64,000 bases of DNA from Chryseobacterium hagamense (GCF_007991455.1 NZ_BJYJ01000010.1:62001-126000); one strand, 5' to 3'; shown: positions 8,459 through 16,427, counted from the first letter of the stretch. The notes: generated by a model from the sequence alone, not told the origin. A program made the numbers and translations.

Positions 8459-9468
8459 GGCTTCATCTTTTTATCGTTCATATAATTATTCAAATGAAAA
8501 TCAATACTTTCCGTAACCGGAATAAACTGATAGTCCAGGGTTTCCTTTATTTTTTGATTGGAAACGACATGGAGATTGGAAATAGCTTCGATATTGGTTT
8601 TGGTAATCATCCTCAGCGGAGGAATCAGCCATCCGAACAGGATATTGGCCCATCTTCCGGCATTCAGCTGGAAATCAGACAGAATTCTGGCTTTTTTCAA
8701 TCCTAACTCTGATCTGATCTGTCCGGCCAGTTCGGAATACCTTCGGCCTTCGGCTACAATAATAAAACGTTCGCCAAAACGGTTCTTTTCCATCAGTTCT
8801 ACGGAGATTTCAGCAACATCCCTTACATCCACATAATTCGATCCGCCTGAAAAGGTAAAGCTGTTCTTTTCAAAAGTAGGGAAAATATCGCCGCTGCTGT
8901 TTCCCCAGTTTCCGCTGCCGATAATCATTCCGGGATTGATAATAACCGCGTTCATCCCTTCTGCCGAAGCCCTCCACACTTCCATTTCGGACAGGTGTTT
9001 GGATAAGGCATAAGCAGAATGTTCAAGCTTAGGGTTGAAGTCGGATTCTTCGTCGAGCTCCCCCTGATCATTGAAGTGATCCAGGACGGCAATCGAGCTG
9101 ACGTGAAGGAATTTTTTAACAGCGGATCCTTCGCAGGCGTACAGGAGGTTTTCGGTACCTTTGATGTTGGTATGGTACATTTCCTTTTCATCTGCGGGAT
9201 GAAAGCTTACTTTAGCCGCACAGTGATATACTTCCTCTACTCCTTCCAGAGCATCCTGTAAGGAATTGATATCATCAAAATCCACATCGATCCATTCAAT
9301 TTTACTGAAAAAGCCGTCGGGATCTTCCGTATAGAAAGTATAGGAATGCTTAACTTCGCTGATGTTGCTGGCCGGTCTTTTTGCCGCACGTACATTTTTT
9401 CCCTTTTTCAGAAGTTCCAAAACGATTACCCTGCCTAAAATTCCGGTTGCGCCCGTTACAAAAACCAT
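8455..9468 (-). CDS. NAD(P)-dependent epimerase/dehydratase family protein (extended SDR)
   Basis: This 337-residue extended short-chain dehydrogenase starts at the ATG at 9468. An in-frame TTG one codon upstream is also possible. The Rossmann motif is VTGATGILGRVIVLELL (residues ~4-20), the active site YALSKHLSE (Tyr-xxx-Lys, ~155) and the upstream Ser HVSSIAVLD. It resembles the dihydroflavonol reductase/3-beta-HSD-like subgroup. It is the first gene of the operon that ends with mvaD. The substrate is unknown, but pairing with an acyl-CoA ligase suggests lipid or aromatic acid chemistry. Confidence 0.85.
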   Translation of the reverse strand: MVFVTGATGILGRVIVLELLKKGKNVRAAKRPASNISEVKHSYTFYTEDPDGFFSKIEWIDVDFDDINSLQDALEGVEEVYHCAAKVSFHPADEKEMYHTNIKGTENLLYACEGSAVKKFLHVSSIAVLDHFNDQGELDEESDFNPKLEHSAYALSKHLSEMEVWRASAEGMNAVIINPGMIIGSGNWGNSSGDIFPTFEKNSFTFSGGSNYVDVRDVAEISVELMEKNRFGERFIIVAEGRRYSELAGQIRSELGLKKARILSDFQLNAGRWANILFGWLIPPLRMITKTNIEAISNLHVVSNQKIKETLDYQFIPVTESIDFHLNNYMNDKKMKP

Positions 9469-9621
9469 CAATTATTTTTACTTGATTGCTGACTAAATTA
9501 TGATAATATTCTCCGTTATGCAAATTTGCGACTTTTAAAGGAGAATTCGGTTTTAAAATGATGAAAACCGCAAAAATCATATGTACAAAAAACCATCCGG
9601 AAAATTCTGTGGTTTTGAATA
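9469..9621. other. Promoter-side intergenic region of the SDR operon
   Basis: AT-rich upstream region containing a perfect GCAAATTTGC palindrome at about 9521-9530. No gene is visible. Confidence 0.3.
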
Positions 9622-9831
9622 TTTAACATAAACTCGAAAAAGAACCCGGATTAACAGGTTGGAAGATGGATGCGGGAAGTTTTCCTTGTCAGAAATACGA
9701 TCGGGGTCCTGATGATCAAACGAAATCTTTTGTTGTTCTATTAAAGAGAATTCTATTTAAAATCCTGACTGAATTAACCTTAATTTTATTTTAACCTGAA
9801 CAAACAAATGAATACAAGTTGAATACGTTTT
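9622..9831 (+). repeat. TTAACGTGAA-family intergenic repeat, copy A (short form)
   Basis: About 210 bp bounded by degenerate inverted ends (TTAACATAAACTCGAA on the left, GTTGAATACGTTT on the right). The internal blocks GGAAGATGGATGCGGGAAG, TGATGATCAAACGAAATC and AATCCTGACTGAATTAACCT recur in copies at 39287, 56193 and, inverted, 27668 and 59714. Confidence 0.65.
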
Positions 9832-9907
9832 ACAAATCAGGAATAATTGTGAAATTTAAAATTGGAGATTTGAAAAGATATGAAAATTTAATCATACTTT
9901 GTAAAAA

Positions 9908-9942
9908 TAAACCTTCAAGGTTTTTGAAACCTTGAAGGTTTA
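9908..9942 (-). terminator. Perfect 16-bp hairpin, probable terminator of the graspetide operon
   Basis: TAAACCTTCAAGGTTT, a three-base loop and AAACCTTGAAGGTTTA form a perfect 16-bp stem. On the minus strand it is followed by a T-rich stretch (TTTTTAC). It lies about 110 bases after the MvdD-like stop codon. Confidence 0.55.
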
Positions 9943-10048
9943 AAACCCACTAAACTAAACGGGTATATTAAAAGACTCAAATTAGCTCAAAAGTTTTATC
10001 TCTGATTTTTAAAAGAAGTCTGAAAGGCCTGAAGGTTTAAAAGTATAA

Positions 10049-11053
10049 CTAAGCCAGAACCCTGTTGTTTCTTCTCGGGGCTTTATCGCACAGCACATCG
10101 GCAATGCTTTTGGAGATCAGGTTGCCTTCCGTAAGGTTATCCAGCCAGAAGAATTCTCCGGCCGCATTGATTTCGATAAAATAATATTCGTCTTCCGGTG
10201 AAACAATCATATCGATGGCTCCGTAATCAACGTGATAGACATCCAGAAGTTCCAGCAATTTTGCTTCGATATCCGCAGGAAGTTCCGTCGGGACCCATTT
10301 ATCAATCAGGTTCACCCCGTCTTTCCTCCAATCGATTTTAGCTCTTTCCGATTGCTGGGAATCGATTTCAAAAGCATAGACATCGCGTCCGACAATCGTT
10401 ACGCGGAGTTCCTTTTTCTTTTCGATTTTTTTCTGAAATTGCATCGGGCAGTACAGCAGCGTATCCAGCTCTCCGAGTTTCTCTTCAGTGATGACATTGG
10501 TAAACACCACATTTTCCACCCCGTCTTCGTAGATCGCAAAACCGGTCTGCATCTTGGCAATGACATTCCGGTGTTTTAGTACAAACTGCCTGGCTTCATC
10601 CGGGTTATTGGTAATGCAGGTCTCCGGGATTTTAAGCCCGATCTTAACGGCAATTTTCAGCTGCTCCTCCTTGCTGTCCAGCCTTCGGTAGATACTTGGC
10701 TTTCCCAACGAATACACATCGGCAGATTCAAAAAAACCGAAAAGTGTGTTGCGGATTTCCCCCAGCGCGGCACCCAGGAATTTTCCGTCCAGCTCTTCTT
10801 TAAGTCCGTTGGCCATATTGTAGGCCCTTCTGTACCAGATGGCTGAGATATCATCCAGACGGTATTTCTTTTCCGGAGTTTCCAGAACGGTGATCCATCC
10901 CCCATCTTCGAAACAGGTCGAAAGCTTATTCTGCAGAGGGTAGAGGTCGACGTCGAAGCGGATCACTTCACAGCCGTTTTTATCAATATGTTCCGTTACT
11001 TTTTCAATAGAGAAGTTATCCCCGGTATGGGTAATGATTAAAATTTTATTCAT
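10049..11053 (-). CDS. MvdD-family ATP-grasp graspetide ligase (ester-forming)
   Basis: This 334-residue ATP-grasp enzyme is predicted to install omega-ester bonds between Thr/Ser hydroxyls and Asp/Glu side chains in the precursor peptides. MvdD-type features are IWYRRAYN (~90), the peptide- and ATP-binding centre VIAKMQTGFAIYEDG (~190), YCPMQFQKKIEKKKELRVTIVG (~225-246, in two parts), the SQQSERAKIDWRKDG segment (~258) and the metal-binding EINAAGEFFWLDNL end (~300). In microviridin biosynthesis MvdD acts first and is activated by the precursor leader. It overlaps the MvdC-like gene by 8 bp and is the last gene of the operon. Confidence 0.9.
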   Translation of the reverse strand: MNKILIITHTGDNFSIEKVTEHIDKNGCEVIRFDVDLYPLQNKLSTCFEDGGWITVLETPEKKYRLDDISAIWYRRAYNMANGLKEELDGKFLGAALGEIRNTLFGFFESADVYSLGKPSIYRRLDSKEEQLKIAVKIGLKIPETCITNNPDEARQFVLKHRNVIAKMQTGFAIYEDGVENVVFTNVITEEKLGELDTLLYCPMQFQKKIEKKKELRVTIVGRDVYAFEIDSQQSERAKIDWRKDGVNLIDKWVPTELPADIEAKLLELLDVYHVDYGAIDMIVSPEDEYYFIEINAAGEFFWLDNLTEGNLISKSIADVLCDKAPRRNNRVLA

Positions 11054-12002
11054 TGGTTTTCATTCTTTTTATAAGGTTATCGGCGATTTTTTCCGCAATC
11101 GGGAATCCCAGTTCTTTCTGCAGCATACCCCATTCGCCCTGTGGGTTGACTTCCAGGAAATAATGATTTCCGTCCGTGCTTCTGATCATGTCGATGGCTC
11201 CGATATACAGGCCCATTTCCTTCATCATGGAAGTAAGACCGGCTTTAATATTTTCAGGTAGTTGATGAGCTGACCAGAAATAATCTCCCTGTGCGATCCG
11301 CCAGTCCGTATGTTCGCTACTGTTGATTTTTCCGGTGAAAAATTCACCGTCCAGATAGACGATCCTCAGTTCATATTCCTTTTCGATGTAAGGCTGGAAA
11401 ATCATCGGGCAATATTCAATATCCTCAATAGATTCCAGGGAATCTTCATCGATCATCTGGGTGGAAAGCAGATTTTCCCCGCCCATCGATTTAGACAGGA
11501 CGCCGTGAAGCTTGGCAATCATTTTACCGTTGCACATCTGACGGAAAAAGTCCGTTATTTTCTCCGGATCGTTGGAAAAGAGGGTTGGCGGAACGGTTAA
11601 ATGATGCTTTTTAGCCAGTTTTAGCTGATGGATTTTATTGCCGTCTATTTTATTTTCATTCTGGAGCGGATTGATCCACGGCACCTCTTCCAATAAGGTA
11701 AAAAGGTTGTAATGGAGACTCGCATATTCTTTCAGGAAAATTTGAGCAAAGGCCTTATCCAGCTCTTCCGGAACAGAGATTCCCCAGGACTTCCGGTGCC
11801 AGACCGCCTGTACGGATCTGGAGTCAAGGATGTTCCCGCATTCATCGGTCAGTTCAAAAAAATCTTCATGGATACTGATTCTCTGGGAATGATTCAGGCG
11901 GTCGGAATTCAGCCTGAAATACGGGATGCCTTTGCTTTTCAGATAATCAGAAAAAATATCGATGTTGTAAAAATCCCGGGAATGGGTGATGCATAGAATC
12001 AT
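11046..12002 (-). CDS. MvdC-family ATP-grasp graspetide ligase (amide-forming)
   Basis: This 318-residue ATP-grasp protein is the partner of the MvdD-like ligase. MvdC-type marks are VWHRKSWGISVP (~88), the segment around YCPMIFQPYIEKEYELRIVY (~197-216), NSSEHTDWR and the terminal EVNPQGEWGMLQKELGFPI. The last of these is typical of the lactam-forming enzyme joining Lys to Glu/Asp. It follows the four precursor genes after a hairpin/T-run terminator and overlaps the MvdD-like gene by 8 bp. Three precursors retain the Lys and acidic residue needed for the lactam and one does not. Confidence 0.9.
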   Translation of the reverse strand: MILCITHSRDFYNIDIFSDYLKSKGIPYFRLNSDRLNHSQRISIHEDFFELTDECGNILDSRSVQAVWHRKSWGISVPEELDKAFAQIFLKEYASLHYNLFTLLEEVPWINPLQNENKIDGNKIHQLKLAKKHHLTVPPTLFSNDPEKITDFFRQMCNGKMIAKLHGVLSKSMGGENLLSTQMIDEDSLESIEDIEYCPMIFQPYIEKEYELRIVYLDGEFFTGKINSSEHTDWRIAQGDYFWSAHQLPENIKAGLTSMMKEMGLYIGAIDMIRSTDGNHYFLEVNPQGEWGMLQKELGFPIAEKIADNLIKRMKTNE

Positions 12003-12014
12003 GGAGCCGTTTTA

Positions 12015-12045
12015 TTAAAAAAGGAAACTTAAAATGTAAGTTTCC
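12015..12045 (-). terminator. Internal terminator between precursor genes and ligase genes
   Basis: On the minus strand GGAAACTTA, a five-base loop and TAAGTTTCC form a perfect 9-bp stem followed by six T. It lies between the last precursor stop and the MvdC-like start. Partial read-through would give more precursor than enzyme mRNA. Confidence 0.7.
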
Positions 12046-12079
12046 CTGTAAATTTTGTTAAGGTATGGTCACAGATTCA

Positions 12080-12301
12080 TTAAACATTCTGTGCATCGTC
12101 ATCGCCATCCGACGGGTATTTCATCGTATGCATCATATCCTGTGTAGGTTTCGTTACGGTATCTGCAACTTTAGAGGTAATAACACCATCCTGTGTTGCT
12201 ATTGTCACATCGCCTCCTCCTTTGATTTTTTCAGGATCCTGGATCTGTTTTTCTAAAAACGATGCGAAAAAAGGCTTCTTTTTTGAATTCTTGTTTTTCA
12301 T
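12080..12301 (-). CDS. Graspetide (microviridin-type) precursor peptide A4
   Basis: This 73-residue precursor has the leader MKNKNSKKKPFFASFLEKQ. The PFFASFL box corresponds to the PFFARFL ligase-binding helix of microviridin leaders, and a double glycine (KIKGG) follows. The core near the C-terminus is TMKYPSDGDDDA, which contains all microviridin ring partners: Thr1-Asp7 and Ser6-Asp9 esters and a Lys3-Asp10 lactam can be drawn. It is the last of four tandem precursors, immediately before the internal terminator and the ligases. Confidence 0.9.
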   Translation of the reverse strand: MKNKNSKKKPFFASFLEKQIQDPEKIKGGGDVTIATQDGVITSKVADTVTKPTQDMMHTMKYPSDGDDDAQNV

Positions 12302-12334
12302 ATGATTTAATTTTGATTGTACTCTTAAGGGTTA

Positions 12335-12577
12335 TTAAGGGTTTGGAGTATGAGGATCATCTCCCGGCGGCACCGGATCGTATCCGCCGTCATCACTGTC
12401 GGAAGGATATTTCAGGGTAATCGGTCCGTCAATGGCTGGAGAAGTCACAGCATCTTTTTCAGGGATGGTGAGATGGTCGGTCAAAGGACTGGTTGCTCCT
12501 CCCTGAATGCCTTCAGGATGCTCGATCTGCTTTTCCAGAAACGAAGCAAAGAACGGCTTTTTGTCTTTCTTTTTCAT
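12335..12577 (-). CDS. Graspetide (microviridin-type) precursor peptide A3
   Basis: This 80-residue precursor shares the KKPFFASFLEKQI leader box and a double glycine (IQGG). The core TLKYPSDSDDGG keeps the Thr, Lys, Ser and acidic residues for two esters and one lactam. It differs from the others by a Pro-rich C-terminal follower of about 15 residues (DPVPPGDDPHTPNP) and a more divergent leader (IEHPEGIQGG). Between leader and core are D-x-(L/V)-T repeats. Confidence 0.9.
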   Translation of the reverse strand: MKKKDKKPFFASFLEKQIEHPEGIQGGATSPLTDHLTIPEKDAVTSPAIDGPITLKYPSDSDDGGYDPVPPGDDPHTPNP

Positions 12578-12613
12578 AAGGTTTGTAATTTGAATTTGGT
12601 TGTTTGGTTTGTC

Positions 12614-12829
12614 TTAAAGTGCGTTTCCGCCTTCATCGCTGTCTGACGGATATTTCATGCTTACGGTATCTTCTCCCGGCTTAGTCAGGCTGTCGGCCAA
12701 AGGTGCGGTTACCGCATCTTTAAGAACCCCGGTGGAAGTTTCGGATCCTCCTTTTACTTTTTCGGGATCCTGTATCTGCTTCTCCAGAAAAGAAGCGAAG
12801 AAAGGTTTTTTGGTGTTTTTATTTTTCAT
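12614..12829 (-). CDS. Graspetide (microviridin-type) precursor peptide A2
   Basis: This 71-residue precursor has the leader KKPFFASFLEKQIQDPEKVKGG (two overlapping conserved blocks, PFFASFL and EKVKGG). Its core is SMKYPSDSDEGG. Ser replaces the usual first Thr, which can still form the ester, and Lys3 and Glu10 are present for the lactam. The spacer contains TGVLKDAVTAP, nearly identical to a segment of A1, which points to tandem duplication. Confidence 0.9.
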   Translation of the reverse strand: MKNKNTKKPFFASFLEKQIQDPEKVKGGSETSTGVLKDAVTAPLADSLTKPGEDTVSMKYPSDSDEGGNAL

Positions 12830-12864
12830 GATCGGATTGGATGATATTAAACGGTTAAAGAATT

Positions 12865-12901
12865 CTACCGTACCATCCCTGCAGTTTCAGGAAACCGGTA
12901 G
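12865..12901. other. Nested inverted repeat between precursor genes A1 and A2
   Basis: CTACCG (12865-12870) pairs with CGGTAG (12896-12901) and encloses CCTG...CAGG (12878-12891). There is no T-run, so this is more likely an RNA processing or stability hairpin than a terminator. Confidence 0.35.
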
Positions 12902-12928
12902 ATGATCAGACGGCAGGATTTATTCGGT

Positions 12929-13144
12929 TTAATCCAGATCTTCAGAAGCATCGCTGTCAGAAGGGTACCTCATCGTTACGGCATCATAATTCGGAGCCGT
13001 TACATTATCTTTAAGAACCCCGGTGACATTATCTTCTTCAGGTGAAGTGATGGTACCCGAACCTCCCTTAATCTTTTCAGGATCCTGAATCTGCTTTTCA
13101 AGGAAAGAAGCAAAGAAAGGCTTTTTAGTTTTTTTGTTTTCCAT
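12929..13144 (-). CDS. Graspetide precursor peptide A1 with a lactam-less core
   Basis: The start is placed at the ATG at 13144 because it aligns with the starts of the other three precursors. The 71-residue product has MENKKTKKPFFASFLEKQ, then a double glycine, and the core TMRYPSDSDASED. Compared with its siblings, Lys3 is Arg and the acidic residue at position 10 is Ala, so both lactam partners are missing. The ester partners Thr1-Asp7 and Ser6-Asp9 remain, so a bicyclic, ester-only product is predicted. It is the first gene of the operon. Confidence 0.88.
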   Translation of the reverse strand: MENKKTKKPFFASFLEKQIQDPEKIKGGSGTITSPEEDNVTGVLKDNVTAPNYDAVTMRYPSDSDASEDLD

Positions 13145-13154
13145 AGTATTAATA

Positions 13155-13181
13155 TTTAGTGATTTAGAAGTCACTAAAGTA
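13155..13181 (-). promoter_or_regulatory. Candidate promoter/operator of the graspetide operon
   Basis: TTTAGTGA (13155-13162) and TCACTAAA (13171-13178) form a perfect 8-bp inverted repeat with an 8-base spacer. Its right arm overlaps a minus-strand TACTTTAG (13174-13181), one mismatch from TAnnTTTG. This is the layout expected of a repressor site on a -7 element. The regulator is unknown. Confidence 0.35.
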
Positions 13182-13259
13182 TTAAAAAAATTCACACTGG
13201 AAAGAATAAACTTGTATTTTAATAAAATTTTAACAAATTTAGATTAATAGAAGATTATC

Positions 13260-14039
13260 CTAAACGACCTTTAAAAATTCTTTAACGATCTTTGCAAAAT
13301 CAACAGGGTTTTCGGCCTGTACCCAGTGTCCGGCATTTTTTACGGTAACGAATTCCGCTTTCGGGAACTGCTGCCTGATGGCAAACTGATCCTGAGGAAG
13401 AATATAATTTGATTTTTCTCCGGCGATAAATAACGTTTCCCCACTGAATATTCCGAATTTAATGGCATTGGATACAAACTCGCTATACTTTGCAGCCAAA
13501 GTTTTCAGGTTGAATCTCCAGTTGAGTCTTTTATTTTCATCCCAATACAGGTTTTTCGTTAAAAACTGGATCGTCGATCGTTCCGGAATATACCGGCTTA
13601 AAACCGCCTCTACCTCATTTCTGGAATTTACCGTACTGAAATCCACCGTTTCCAGCGCTTTGATGATTCCCTGGTGATGTGGCGGATAAGCTTTCGGGGA
13701 AATATCCACTACAATAAGTTTTTCAACTTTTTCAGGATACCGGATAGCAAACTGCATTACTGCCTTTCCTCCTAAAGAATGCCCGAGAATATGGGCTTTT
13801 CCCATTCCGTAATGCTCCATATACCGAAGGATATCGTCTGCTAAATCATCGTGGGACATTTCGTCGGAATGAAAGCTTCTTCCGTGGTTGCGGAGATCGA
13901 TAAGATGGGTAGGCATCAGTTCCCCGAAATCTTTCCCGAAAGTCCCCCAGTTGTCCAGCATTCCGAATAAGCCGTGGAATACCAGCAGCGGAGTGGATGA
14001 AAGATTTTCGCCGAATATTTTTGAATTTAGGATTTGCAT
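13260..14039 (-). CDS. Alpha/beta hydrolase (YbfF-like esterase)
   Basis: The start is placed at the ATG at 14039, giving 259 residues. The 25 codons further upstream run through intergenic repeat sequence. The fold is visible: LLVFHGLFGMLDNW with the oxyanion HG, HLIDLRNHGRS, nucleophile elbow GHSLGGKAV (Ser), VVDISPKAYPPHH, and catalytic His in NAGHWVQAENP. It resembles E. coli YbfF-type acyl-CoA esterases. The gene stands alone, with the graspetide operon downstream on the same strand but more than 100 bp away, so no link is claimed. Confidence 0.85.
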   Translation of the reverse strand: MQILNSKIFGENLSSTPLLVFHGLFGMLDNWGTFGKDFGELMPTHLIDLRNHGRSFHSDEMSHDDLADDILRYMEHYGMGKAHILGHSLGGKAVMQFAIRYPEKVEKLIVVDISPKAYPPHHQGIIKALETVDFSTVNSRNEVEAVLSRYIPERSTIQFLTKNLYWDENKRLNWRFNLKTLAAKYSEFVSNAIKFGIFSGETLFIAGEKSNYILPQDQFAIRQQFPKAEFVTVKNAGHWVQAENPVDFAKIVKEFLKVV

Positions 14040-14263
14040 AGGTTTGTTTTTTGGATGGAAGATGGGTGCCGGAAGCTGGAGGTTTTCGGAGATGAAAATT
14101 TCAGCTTTTGGCATTTTAAATTGTTCTTACTGTTTTTGGTTGGGTGATGGGTGCGGGATAATGGAAGTTTGCGGAGGTGAAATTTTTAATTTTTCCTTTA
14201 ATAATATAAACATCGCTATAAACTTTGTGCTCATTAACCTCGAGCTACCAGCACCCAGCTAAT
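14040..14263. repeat. Intergenic region with GGAAG-rich repeat fragments
   Basis: Contains two fragments of the dispersed repeat module (GGATGGAAGATGGGTGCCGG at 14052-14071 and a related GGTGATGGGTGCGGGATAAT further on). They are similar to the inner block of the TTAACGTGAA repeats but lack clear terminal ends. No gene is visible. Confidence 0.5.
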
Positions 14264-14983
14264 TTACCATTTCGCCAGTCTCTTCAAGTAAGCCTGAACC
14301 GTATTTTCCAATCCCATATACAGGGCTTCGGAGATCAGGGCATGCCCGATGGACACTTCCAGCAGGTTCGGGATATGGTCGGCAAAATATTTTAAGTTAT
14401 CCAGGCTTAAATCATGGCCCGCATTGATGCCCAATCCGGATTCCGTTGCCAGAACTGCGGTATCGTAATACGGTCTGATGGCCGCTTCTTTATTTTGAGA
14501 ATAATATTTTGCATAGGCTTCGGTATACAGTTCAATACGGTCGGTTCCCGTTTTGGCGGCATATTCTACCATCGCAGGATTCGGATCCAGGAAAATCGAA
14601 GTCCTGATACCTGCATTTCTGAACTCGGCAATAATTTCGGTAAGGAAATCGAAGTGCTTTTTGGTATCCCAGCCGGCATTGGAAGTAATGGCATCATCCG
14701 CATCGGGAACCAAGGTTACCTGCTCCGGTTTTACCTCCAGTACCATATCGATAAACGGCCGGTGGGGATTCCCTTCAATATTGAATTCCGTCGTCACCAG
14801 CGGTTTCAGGTCGTAAACATCTTTTCTGGTAATGTGTCTTTCGTCCGGCCTCGGATGGATGGTGATTCCCTGTCCCCCGAACTGTTCAATCTTTACGGCA
14901 GCTTCCGTTACGCTGGGTGTTTCTCCTCCCCTTGCATTTCTGATGGTTGCAATTTTATTAATGTTTACGCTTAGTTTTGTCAT
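14264..14983 (-). CDS. pdxJ: Pyridoxine 5'-phosphate synthase
   Basis: This 239-residue TIM-barrel enzyme condenses 1-deoxyxylulose 5-phosphate with 3-amino-2-oxopropyl phosphate to pyridoxine 5'-phosphate. Hallmarks are [17 protein letters not shown] at the N-terminus, [13 protein letters not shown] (~40-52), [12 protein letters not shown] (~88), the FLDPNP segment and [15 protein letters not shown] (~190), ending with the [12 protein letters not shown] phosphate site. The length is normal. A minus-strand TATTTTTG at 15075-15082 gives a leader of about 85 bases. Confidence 0.95.
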   Translation of the reverse strand: MTKLSVNINKIATIRNARGGETPSVTEAAVKIEQFGGQGITIHPRPDERHITRKDVYDLKPLVTTEFNIEGNPHRPFIDMVLEVKPEQVTLVPDADDAITSNAGWDTKKHFDFLTEIIAEFRNAGIRTSIFLDPNPAMVEYAAKTGTDRIELYTEAYAKYYSQNKEAAIRPYYDTAVLATESGLGINAGHDLSLDNLKYFADHIPNLLEVSIGHALISEALYMGLENTVQAYLKRLAKW

Positions 14984-15074
14984 TTTAAATGATAATTTTT
15001 TAAATAATTCTGACCGATGGATTGCTTATCCGGAGGATTTATACCGCCAGTCCCGTCTGATGATGATAGCGTTG

Positions 15075-15082
15075 CAAAAATA
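15075..15082 (-). promoter_or_regulatory. -7 element of pdxJ
   Basis: TATTTTTG on the minus strand matches TAnnTTTG and lies about 90 bases before the pdxJ start codon in an otherwise featureless gap. Confidence 0.4.
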
Positions 15083-15167
15083 CAGATTCCAAAAACGAAA
15101 AGCAGGTTTTCCTTACTGAGATTTCGCATAGAATCCCCGGTCCTTTTTTAAATTCAGATTGAAAATC

Positions 15168-16427
15168 CTACACTTTTACCTGCATTACTTCAAGATCGAA
15201 TGCTTTGGACGCTACCAGCAGGTGATCAAAAATATCGGACTGGATCTGTTCGAATTTCACCCACTCCGTATCGTTGGTAAAGGAATAGATCTCCAGCGGC
15301 AATCCCTGCGGCGTAATGTTCAGCTGCCGCACCATGATCGGGCTTTCTTTATCCAGTTCCGGGATCCTTTCGATATATTTCTGGGCATAAATCCTGAAGA
15401 CCCCGATGTTGGTAAGCTGCCTTCCGTTGATAATCTCCTCTTTATGGGCCATGTTTTCTTTTTCCTTTTTCATGTTTACGGAACTTTCTTCCAGGTATTC
15501 CGAAATAAGGTTGATGCTTTTTAACCGCTGGATATCGTTATCCATCAGGAATTTAAACGAATTGATGTTGAAATAAATTGATTTTTTAATCCGCCTTGTC
15601 TTTTTCTCCGAAATTACCTGAAGGTTTTTGATCTCCGTGGTCAGCAGGTCATAGGTTGGAATGGTTGAAAAGGTCTTGTCGAAGTTATTGATCCTGGTCG
15701 TCAGAAGGTTGATCTCCGCAATATTTCCCTCGACATTGTACTTGGGAATGCTCACCCAATCCCCTACTTTCAGGTTTTTGGAGGTGGCTACGTGGAGCCC
15801 GGTGACAAACCCAAGAATCGTATCACGGAAAACCAGTACCAGTACCGCCGTAATGGCCCCGAGGCTTCCGACGATGGTAGATCCTTTTATCCCGAATAAG
15901 ACGCATATTCCCACCACCGAGAAAATGAAAATCCCTAAAATTTTTACGGTTTCGGAAATGGCATTCAGCGCCATGATTTTATAGTAATCCTGTTTGATGA
16001 CGAAATAATTCCTGAAGGCCGTGAGTCCCCGGTAGAGCATACCGGCAAAGATTAAAACAAGACCTAAATTAACAGACCGGATAATGAATTTCGTGGTATT
16101 TTTCAACGCGCCGGCGAAAATAGATTCGTGAATGCCCCCGATAATCAGAAGCGCAATCAGATGCGCGAGGGAGTTGGTAATCCTTGAGGCATACACCGAA
16201 TTCACAATCGGATATTTCTCCTGATTGCGGAAGATGCTGAAAATACTGTTGATAATGATTTTCAGGATAAAATCGATGACAAAGAAGACCGCACAGAGCA
16301 GGGCCAGTTTCACAATCATATGGAATACCCAATCCAAACCCGCCGGCGAGATTTTACTTATATAAACGTACAGGGGTTCACTTAATTCCTGTATCAGATC
16401 CTTGGTTTCTTTTAACTGGTCTTTCAT
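15168..16427 (-). CDS. MscS-family mechanosensitive ion channel
   Basis: This 419-residue membrane protein starts at the ATG at 16427. There is a TTG one codon upstream. It has about five membrane helices in the first 200 residues. A pore-lining helix, GSTIVGSLGAITAVLVLVFR (~178-197), leads into DTILGFVTGLHVATSKNLKVGDW, the conserved beta-domain entry. The cytosolic part contains the YNVEGNIAEINLLTTRI block. It opens under membrane tension to release solutes during hypo-osmotic shock. A TAAATTTG -7 element ends five bases before the ATG, so the mRNA may be nearly leaderless. Confidence 0.88.
   Translation of the reverse strand: MKDQLKETKDLIQELSEPLYVYISKISPAGLDWVFHMIVKLALLCAVFFVIDFILKIIINSIFSIFRNQEKYPIVNSVYASRITNSLAHLIALLIIGGIHESIFAGALKNTTKFIIRSVNLGLVLIFAGMLYRGLTAFRNYFVIKQDYYKIMALNAISETVKILGIFIFSVVGICVLFGIKGSTIVGSLGAITAVLVLVFRDTILGFVTGLHVATSKNLKVGDWVSIPKYNVEGNIAEINLLTTRINNFDKTFSTIPTYDLLTTEIKNLQVISEKKTRRIKKSIYFNINSFKFLMDNDIQRLKSINLISEYLEESSVNMKKEKENMAHKEEIINGRQLTNIGVFRIYAQKYIERIPELDKESPIMVRQLNITPQGLPLEIYSFTNDTEWVKFEQIQSDIFDHLLVASKAFDLEVMQVKV

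Noticed and set aside
13145..13195. Upstream extension of precursor A1 (17 extra codons)
   Set aside because: The ATG at 13144 aligns with the starts of the three sister precursors; the extension is AT-rich and contains the inverted repeat.
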